A stretch of DNA of 64,000 bases from the NCBI GenBank assembly GCA_013368315.1, contig JAACJM010000031.1:372001-436000 (forward strand), read 5' to 3'. The position numbers and the translations under genes are program-made. The notes under the pieces were generated by a model. It saw only the letters and a program-made list of their open reading frames with translations, made no database searches and had not been told where the DNA came from. This document shows positions 57,248 through 64,000 of this stretch, piece after piece; positions within the stretch are counted from its first letter, which is position 1; each line of letters begins with the position of its first letter. Origin of the DNA: Tetrapyrgos nigripes. Its lineage: Eukaryota; Basidiomycota; Agaricomycetes; Agaricales; Campanellaceae.

Positions 57248-58143
57248 AGGCCCCCGGATTATAGGTGGGGATGTCTTGTACCAAACATTTCTGATCCGGC
57301 CGTTCTTGTCTTAACAGGAAGTCGAGATTTGGGCCCAATTTTTGTCCAAACTGGTACAAGACATCCAAATTTTGTCTCCGCTTTCTTTGGAGGTCAAAAA
57401 AAGCATCTAGCAGCATTTTGAAAGGCTGAGAGGCCACGAGAGCTATAGATAATGATGATAAATAATGTAAAGAGGTACTACTATCAAACGTGAGATAATA
57501 CTCTTTTCTACTCCTCCAATTGCACTTCAGGGTTCTGTGGCTTTCGCTTCCTAAACACCTTCATTGCCTCCTTGAGCTTAGCGATGCTATCTTTTAGCTG
57601 TTTGAATAGCTCCATATCCTGAACTGAGATTTTAATGTGGGAGCCTGCGCTATTGAGGTTTCCATATTGAGGGGGTGAGTGGACGATCGACGAGAAAGCT
57701 GCGGGCTGTAAGAATGCGAATAACTTGTTTTGAAATGGGTTAATCATAGGTGAGGGAAATATGCGGAATTCTCTTTGCCATGAATATTCGAATACCTGTA
57801 CACCAAGCCGAGAGATTGCTGCAATGTTTGCAGTCTGCGTGACGGCCGAATGTTTCCCATTTCTCCCGAAGACCATCTGTTACATGATAAGCGCTTAAGC
57901 AACCGAACTAACTTGAAGCTAACAAGAACAAGGCGCATAAGGCAAGGGTCGGTCAACAGGGTCCTTACAGGCCCGACCACAGCTATTCTTACCAGTACCC
58001 CAGAGGTATATTTTGTCTAAAACTGGATCTAAGCTCCGCCTGCGACGCACTTTTTGTCTAAACTGAATCTGACATTTTCTCAAATTTTGGCCAATTTTTG
58101 TCTAAACCGGGACAAGACAATCCCACCTATAATCCGGGGGCCT
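57248..58143. mobile_element. hAT-like DNA transposon, 8-bp target duplication
   Basis: The ends AGGCCCCCGGATTATAGGTG and its inverse are flanked by GGTCCACC at 57240-57247 and 58144-58151, an exact 8-bp duplication as made by hAT transposases. Length 896 bp, too short for a full transposase. It carries a 122-codon frame on the minus strand. The related locus at 44515 (CCATCTCGATGGATTTG) shows the uninterrupted host. Confidence 0.85.
57508..57876 (-). CDS. Open frame inside the hAT-like element
   Basis: 122 codons, MVFGRNGKHSAVTQTANIAA ... ending RKRKPQNPEVQLEE, with a short heptad-like helix (MELFKQLKDSIAKLKEAMKV). A splice acceptor (TGTAACAG) directly precedes the ATG, and a GTAAGG donor lies near 57967, so it may be the second exon of a small captured gene. 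It is not similar to known hAT domains that I can name. Confidence 0.4.
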   Translation of the reverse strand: MVFGRNGKHSAVTQTANIAAISRLGVQVFEYSWQREFRIFPSPMINPFQNKLFAFLQPAAFSSIVHSPPQYGNLNSAGSHIKISVQDMELFKQLKDSIAKLKEAMKVFRKRKPQNPEVQLEE

Positions 58144-58151
58144 GGTCCACC

Positions 58152-58470
58152 TCGATGGATTTGTGGCAATTATTTTATGTAGCCTCGCTTGCCGCTTGGG
58201 CCTCGCTGTCCTCGACCCTGCAGAACAACGAAACTCAAACGCTGATAATGATAATGAAATGCGCTGCAAATGATTAGTAATTTATGCGTCCCGTCCCCTC
58301 CCCCCTCCCTTTCAACCCATCCAAATCAAGGAATCACCATTCTGGCGGTACCAGTAAAAGCTAGTCACCTTCGTATTCACATACTGTGTAACTGTATCAG
58401 CCGTATCTATTCTATTCTTTTTTGAATGCGCGCACACTCACACTCACTTATGTGCCGTACTAGTAGCTTC
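58152..58470 (+). pseudogene. Seven-helix family relic H (promoter plus last-exon stub)
   Basis: 58305-58330 has the inverted promoter box (CAACCCATCCAAATCAAGGA). Within 50 bp it is followed by AGTCACCTTCGTATTCACATACTG and ATCAGCCGTATCTATTC, the start of the last exon. All exons between are gone, as in relic A'. Confidence 0.65.
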
Positions 58471-59136
58471 CAATGAGGAGAGGTGGCCTGAGGGCTAGAT
58501 CTGCTTCGAATCTGATGGGACCGTGTAGAACTATATATGGGTTCCACCAGTGACCAGTGACCACTGATATCTCTTGGGTATCTCTGCAGCGATCGTACGC
58601 ATTGATTCGTGATTGTGTAGGCTAGGCATTCATGCACATGTTGTGGACGCAGACGACGCACGCCGCTGTCAAAATTGAGACTCAGATTCTGGCGGACCCG
58701 ACTCATCTTTTGACATCCTTGCCGATTTCGTCAGATATCTGGCAGATATTAGCAGATTTGGGCAGAGTCGGTTTTCACTTGGAGCGCTTAGTGCTCGATC
58801 CCAAGCCTGCAGCTCAAATTGAACCCACCTGAGTCTCCATGGACACCGTACTACGCTACTTAGTAAGTTTAGTTGACATTTAAAGCTCGCCACTCACTCT
58901 GCTCCCTTTTCCTTTGAGCCTCGTCATTGCCATGCGAAGTGGTGGCCCACATCTCCTTCATGTATAATATATATATATAAACAGACGACTCCTTGCCGGC
59001 CTTGTCTCTAGTCTCTAGTCTCCCCATCCCCGCTCCTTTACCTCTTCAACTTTGGAATTTAGCACAAAGCCCAAGCCCGAGCCCGTTGCCCAGGTTCGCA
59101 ACCAGGTCAAGGAAACATCCAGCATACGTACTTATC

Positions 59137-59270
59137 ACGCCGAAAATACAAAAATATCTGCTCGGCAGAAAGGCGTACAGAAGCACATTTTTGTACAGAA
59201 ACATCTTATATCAGTACAATAATGTCATCTATCCGTCGAGCGGATATTTTTGTCCTTTCGGCGTGTATTG
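59137..59270. mobile_element. ~134-bp MITE upstream of copy F
   Basis: CACGCCGAAA ... ACAAAAATATCTGCTCG is inverted at the other end (CGAGCGGATATTTTTGT ... TTTCGGCGTG), with a possible 3-bp TAT duplication outside. It lies about 215 bp upstream of the copy F start codon. Confidence 0.7.
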
Positions 59271-59309
59271 AAATAGCTAGCGCTACTCGCGTAAATCTGT
59301 TACGACATT

Positions 59310-59485
59310 GACAGGTTACGTGTATGGCATAAATAGAGCGCCGACAGACAGGTCATAACCCTTGTTTCTCTTTCCCTCTCCAACCTACGCACCATCTCTC
59401 TCTTCGACTGGAATTCCAGCACGAGGCCCGGCAGAGAGCCAGAGCCCGATCCCTTCGCCCGCAGAGCGCTGCATTAAACAATACC
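59310..59485 (+). promoter_or_regulatory. Promoter and 5' leader of copy F
   Basis: A CATAAATAG element at about 59328 lies 155 bp before the ATG, followed by a CT-rich stretch (TTTCTCTTTCCCTCTCC) usual near fungal transcription starts. The start context is ATACCATGG. Confidence 0.5.
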
Positions 59486-61276
59486 ATGGACGCCACTCAT
59501 ATCAATCTGCACAATGTCATTGGGTACGTCCTATCTACTACTTAATTACTTATCCGCTCCGAGTTTGATCTCATTGCTGATGCACATCGACCATCGTTCG
59601 TTCGTTAATCGTCGGGAAACAGAACAACGATCATAGGAACATGGTTGAAGTTGATGCTGTCTGTGTTGGTGAATGATCAGGTGATTAACAGTTTTTTTAC
59701 TGAACAGCTTATGGTCGTCAGAGTCGGAACCTGTGCCTCATCTCGAATTATACTCTTGAGGCCAAATCGCTCGTACGCGTAACTCGTATAAGTACTGACA
59801 TATAAGTATGTAATTCTAGGCTTTGTATTACTTTCGCCACTACCCCACCGACAGAATTCTCGTCAAGATCACTGTCTTTGCTGCCCTTGCCTGTGATATG
59901 CTTGCGATAATCGCAGATTGCGCTGACGTCTACCTGGTGAGTCGCATATTTGCATAGTTGCACTGTATACTCAGCGCCTGGTTTTTCGAATGATTTGGAC
60001 ATGATATATACTAGAATGCGGTCACCTTTCAAGGTAGGTACATCTATTATTATTATTTTGAATTTGATTCAAGAAAATGGTAAGTAACTTTGAAGCTGAC
60101 TCGATGCATCATGGCCCATGGGTGGCACAGGAAACAAAGGTGATATACAAACGCGACTGTGGTAAGCTAAAAAAATCATTTTAGTAAAATGAAACGTCAT
60201 TTGAATACTCATACTCATGAACTTACTTTTCGGCGATTGCGCATGCAGGCCTAAAAGCTTAGTGCTGGCTTCCGCTGGTATCTCTGCAGCGATCGTGCAG
60301 GTATTCATGTTGCATAGATATTGGTCCTTGTAAGTATGTTTTGAGTTCATCTGCATTCAACTCATTATCTGACATATTTTGCTTGGTTGAAGAACGCGAA
60401 GAAAAGTGCTTACAAGTGCAGTAGGACTTGTGATACTTTCGTCAGTAAGTGCTGTTTTCTACCTTAAGAATAGCTGCCGTTGATCATGAAATAATCCTGA
60501 ATAATTATAACTCTGGTGGTTGGCATTATAAAAGCTTGCAAGTACCTTGTACCTCACCACCCTCCACACTTCAAGTTATTTCCAATCCCAAAATAAAATT
60601 CTATCTTCACAAGTCGTGTATGTTGCGGTGATGTAAGTATTTTCAGGTTCTGTGTGGTGTCTCGTACCTCACAAACTTATCCCATTATCCCTTACGATAG
60701 TCTATGGTTATCAACTGCAATGGTGGCGGACCTATTAATCGCCCTTCTCTTGGTCTTATATTATCGAGTGACCGAGCGTCATAGGACGATCAAGTCTTCA
60801 TCCAAGTGAGTGTCCTTTCCACTTGGCAAATTCTGTCATGATTTGCTTAAGAAGATGAACTAAAACTCCTTTCAGACTCGTTCGCCGTCTAGCAGCCCTC
60901 GCACTCAAAACCGGCTCTTTCACTGCTCTGACTGCAGTGCTGACTCTTGTATGTTTTCTGGTTGGTAATGGTATGTACTATATGCTATCTCCTCTCCCCT
61001 CATTTCCATTCCTTTGGCATGGTATAGGACATTGACAATTATTTGGCCTTATTCTTATTGAACTTTTGGATTGAAGTCAACTCGGTATTTGGCTTCTGTA
61101 TCAGCAGTATCTATTCATTGACGTTCTTGTACAATTTGAACATTCGCCGGAAGCTGATCAATCGCACGAATTCTGATGATGTTGGCTATATACGTATACC
61201 TGATTTAGAGGTGGCAGGCACTGGCAACGGGGGGGGACATCTCGAATGTGGAATCGAGGTTGCAGAGGTCGAGTAG
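59486..61276 (+). CDS. Probable seven-helix membrane protein, family copy F (DUF6534-like)
   Basis: Exons: 59486-59523, 59623-59680, 59820-59936, 60015-60033, 60131-60161, 60249-60329, 60393-60444, 60535-60632, 60701-60805, 60876-60970, 61077-61276. They total 894 nt and stay in frame (297 residues). Helices: TIIGTWLKLMLSVLV; ILVKITVFAALACDMLAIIA; LVLASAGISAAIVQVFML; VLTSAVGLVILSS; LWLSTAMVADLLIALLLVLY; TGSFTALTAVLTLVCFLV; FGFCISSIYSLTFLYNLNIR. The tail is altered by a run of seven G (about 61231), giving a different C-terminus from copies C and E. It is the only intact plus-strand copy. The family name is from memory and the role is unknown. Confidence 0.82.
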
Positions 61277-61379
61277 TTACGGCTAGTATGCATACGTAAG
61301 TAGACTTTATGGAACAAGCGCGTACTCCCAGTGTACAGTTTCAAACATATTCTCAGTTTTACTTCAGGGTTACACCGAC

Positions 61380-61563
61380 CTGTTTTGGTATGGCCACCGC
61401 TGCTAATGCCACTGGGATTGTTGGGACTGCTGTCCATTCTGTCCATTGTTATCTTTGTGTGTCGGTGAGGATGAGGAACGGATGAGACAGAGACAGATTG
61501 GCGGCCTAGACGTTACGTTAGCAAAAGTTTTTATTTGGTCTTGTGTGTCGATACTTTCTCATT

Positions 61564-61564
<1 letters not shown>
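61380..61564. repeat. Duplicate of 56718-56890
   Basis: It shares TGGTATGGCCACC, GTTGTTGGGACTGCTGTCC, GTGAGGATGAGGAACGGA and TTACGTTAGCAAAAGTTTTT with the 56.7-kb locus in the same orientation. It shows segmental duplication joined to the end of copy F. Confidence 0.7.
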
Positions 61565-61595
<31 letters not shown>

Positions 61596-61740
61596 GAGGT
61601 GCGTTTAGATAGCCATGTTGCCCAACGACAGCGTCGGCTCCGTAGGAGGTCGTTGGTTCAGGCCCGCGGTCGGGGTTGCGAGGGATTTCAACCTCGCGGT
61701 CATAGTAGTACTTAGTTGCATAGGGTGCCATAGGTCATAA
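61565..61740 (-). mobile_element. Possible retroposed fragment with 30-base poly(A) on the minus strand
   Basis: Thirty T residues (61565-61594) on the plus strand are followed by GGAGGTGCGTTTAGATAGCC. Read on the minus strand this is a transcript-like 3' end with poly(A). A B-box-like GGTTGAAATCC is at about 61683-61693 (minus). No target duplication was found, so a SINE, LINE tail or slippage tract are all possible. Confidence 0.4.
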
Positions 61741-61920
61741 TAAGGGCAGTGTGTCCTCCCAGGGGAAATGCTTTTACGCACAAGGTGTGGGACTCGGAGT
61801 CAGGCCATATTCGATATTATCCGGATGTGTGTGCCAAATTTGGGGAGAAAAACGGTTTCGTTCATCAAACTGGGGTAGCCCAGTTCTCCCGAAAAGAGTC
61901 CATCAGTAAAATTCCATTAT

Positions 61921-61951
61921 TGTCTGAGGAGTCTGGGTAAGACTCCTCAGA
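61921..61951. repeat. Hairpin, 13-bp perfect stem
   Basis: GTCTGAGGAGTCT and AGACTCCTCAGAC separated by GGGTA. It lies in a gene-free stretch (61741-62312) otherwise without recognised features. Confidence 0.65.
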
Positions 61952-62312
61952 CCTTACAGACTCAGAGACCCGAGTCTGCCTAGGGATCGGTAGGAGTCGC
62001 GAGTCAGACGCAACGAAGTCTGGATGAAGAAACGTGACAGACACTTACACGTCTGTTCCCAGACCTTTACAGATATCTGTCGCAAGTCCATAGGGTCTGT
62101 CGTGTTCTGTTCAGGCATCTGCGTGCGCTCTTGGTCTCATATAATGAATAGATAGATCAATAAATAGGTTTACTATTAGTACTTACTATACATACCATAC
62201 ATACATAGATAATAATAGTAATGATACCGATAATAATTCGACAGGAAGTAACACTATTCTCTGCGAGATGTACTCAGGAAAGAATTAAAGGATACACTGA
62301 GATGCACATACC

Positions 62313-64000
62313 TTAATACTGGCTCTCCTCCATTTCCTCCACCTCTCCACTTTCTTCTTCAACCGATGTCTTGTCCTTCTTGTTCTTGTTCTTGTTCTTG
62401 TTCTTGTCCTCATCCTCATCTTCACAATCCTCTCCCTTGCCATTCTCATCAGATCTTCTGGCAACTAAACATGAATCCCCAACATCCTTTCCAGTTTCCT
62501 CAGCGACCTCCTCCCCACTGTCCGAGTCATCCGCATAAATCTGTTCAACGGTCTCGGCAGCTTCATCCTCAGTCACCGGTGCAGAAACAGCGGTAGCCAA
62601 CACCGTTTTCGTACTCCCACTGAACACCTCCTCCACCATGTTGTCCACCTTCTCAAAAAACATCTTCCACCAATCATCACCTAAACCTTGAAGGGTCTTC
62701 TCGTATTTGGTTGTCCGCTTGACATCGACAAATTTGCCATTGATATTTGCCCGGTAATTGCCCCAGTTCTTGACGGAAAACTTGTGCGCCGCTTTTCTTG
62801 GGTCATACAGGTTGACCCCGGTTGTCCAGAAGCCGAGGGCCCGCTCTACCTACAGCCAAAGCTTTAGCTTGTAGGATTTGAATACCAAACACACTCACCG
62901 AGATGATAGAAAGCAGAACGGCTGCCAGGGGACGTTCATCTGAGCGTAGTTTTTTGTCCAAAGCGGAGAGACTGTGTGGTTTGATGTAGTGGGCCTTAGC
63001 GAACGTATAAATGATGAGAGGACTGCGAAAAATGCCCTGCGAGGAGAGGTTAGAAAATATCATGAGGTTGAAGCTTACTTACTTTGCCTTTGCCTTTGAT
63101 ATGGTCATAATCCTCGAATAGAAAGGCCTCGACGTCCTTGTGGTTTTTTGCAAGGTAAGATTGAGCAAAAAAAGCGATGTCGTCTGCTTCGCGGAGTCTT
63201 TCTGGGTTTAGGTCGATTAACCATTTGACGGCGTCTTGACCTGCTGATCCCAACGCTGAGCGCCAGTTGCTCATCGAGTAGCCCATCTTAAATAAAAAGT
63301 GGTTAGAGGGGACAGATAAAATTAAAAGTAGACCACGCACCAAACCGTTCCATACATCCCTACCATCAGCTGTATATTTTCCTTGTCCAAAGACCATGTC
63401 GAGAATTGCTTGCTGGTCCTCAACATCGAGCCCAACCCAGGCGGGGAGTATTCCAGCACGTTGTTGAAGTAAAGGTACGACCGAAGACTTCCACGTAACT
63501 TCACTACAAGGTAGATGTTTTAGTTTCCATTTCTTATCCCCGTCGCGAGCTTCTTTTGCCGTTTTGTGTTTCTTGGACGCAGTGTGCTCGACCTTAATGG
63601 GTACCTGCAGATGGAGTAGAGTACACGTTAATTACAACAATGGATAGAAAAACGTACTCACGTCTTCGAGCTTAACCGAGGTCTTTGAATTGGTCACTCC
63701 CAAACGCTCAACAGCAGCGTTTTCATCCTTCATGCCACCAAATTTCACCATACTATCCTCATCGGCATCAGTGTCAGACGGTGCAGTGGCCATGGAAACA
63801 TTGCTGGAGGCAGTGGACACGCTACGAGAGTGGATGAAAGTTTTGTTGAGACCGGAAGGAACCACAGGTGCCTTGGAAGGCTTTTTTGCAGGTTTCTTCT
63901 TTTTCCCGTCCGTCCTAGAAGAGTAAACAGTAATCGGTGTGAGTATTAGTTCCTGTCTTTAACGACCACTCACGGTTGGGAGGATTGAGGGCCTGACAAT
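62313..64000 (-). CDS. Uncharacterised fungal protein with acidic C-terminus, 5' end beyond window
   Basis: Minus-strand exons: from the right edge to 63974, 63914-63662, 63604-63341, 63296-63083, 63036-62899 and 62849-62313, all with GT..AG introns of 43-62 bp and joined in frame. The middle reads PCSEVTWKSSVVPLLQQ, MSNWRSALGSAGQDAVKWL, GIFRSPLIIYTFAKAHYIKP, ERPLAAVLLSIISVERALGF and FSVKNWGNYRANINGKF. The pattern F-R-S-P-L-I ... VERAL ... W is typical of a large group of uncharacterised agaricomycete proteins. I cannot name a fold. The C-terminal ~110 residues are Glu/Asp-rich with a (KN)n run from TTCTTG repeats. Nothing in the exons suggests decay. Confidence 0.85.

Noticed and set aside
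1..64000. CRISPR array, bacterial operon or prophage
   Set aside because: No regularly spaced identical repeats; introns, LTR elements and gene style are eukaryotic throughout.

Overview
This window is eukaryotic and looks like a filamentous basidiomycete, most likely an agaricomycete. Coding regions are cut by many introns of about 45-110 bp with GT..AG ends, host genes are sparse, and there are relics of Ty1/copia, Ty3/gypsy (chromodomain type), Tc1/mariner, hAT-like and Mutator-like elements. No bacterial operon structure, rRNA or CRISPR array is visible. The organism assignment is inference from gene style, not from a marker gene.

Layout. 1-14 kb is a transposon nest. A minus-strand copia element (5' LTR 12423-12750, 3' LTR 1722-2002, TTTTT target duplication) sits inside an older element carrying CAAGCTAC-type repeats. 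It has itself been hit by three solo LTRs (4234-4702, 5118-5622, 11808-12190), a 1.66-kb unclassified insertion (2154-3809) and a 2.95-kb element with ~950-bp inverted repeats and a 10-bp target duplication (8456-11405). 20.6-30.5 kb is a second nest: a 5'-truncated gypsy element next to a plus-strand copia copy that carries two solo LTRs, a Tc1-like element and a 630-bp TIR element inside its 3' LTR, followed by a third copy of one LTR family and a tRNA-like SINE. Most insertions are supported by exact target-site duplications, so the order of events can be read.

The host content that stands out is a dispersed family of 11-exon genes for ~300-residue, probable seven-helix membrane proteins, resembling the fungal DUF6534 group from memory. 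Five copies look intact (minus: 15764-17510, 34578-36352, 39941-41732, 49189-50964; plus: 59486-61276). One is a pseudogene split by a 2-kb DNA transposon (45029-48822). At least three are relics (about 14.3-15.6 kb, 53.2-53.8 kb, 58.15-58.47 kb), two of which keep the promoter and last exon but have lost the middle. Intron positions and phases are the same in all copies, and upstream regions share a TATA-like element and a conserved box of about 25 bp.

Other host genes: a multi-exon minus-strand gene running off the right edge (62313 to beyond 64000) with an acidic C-terminus, and a probable secreted-protein gene on the minus strand (31442-33621) containing a TIR element that carries telomere-like CCCTAA repeats. 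From 42 to 61 kb there are further small TIR elements, hairpins and duplicated gene fragments. Several stretches between these hold nothing I can identify, and this is stated where it applies.
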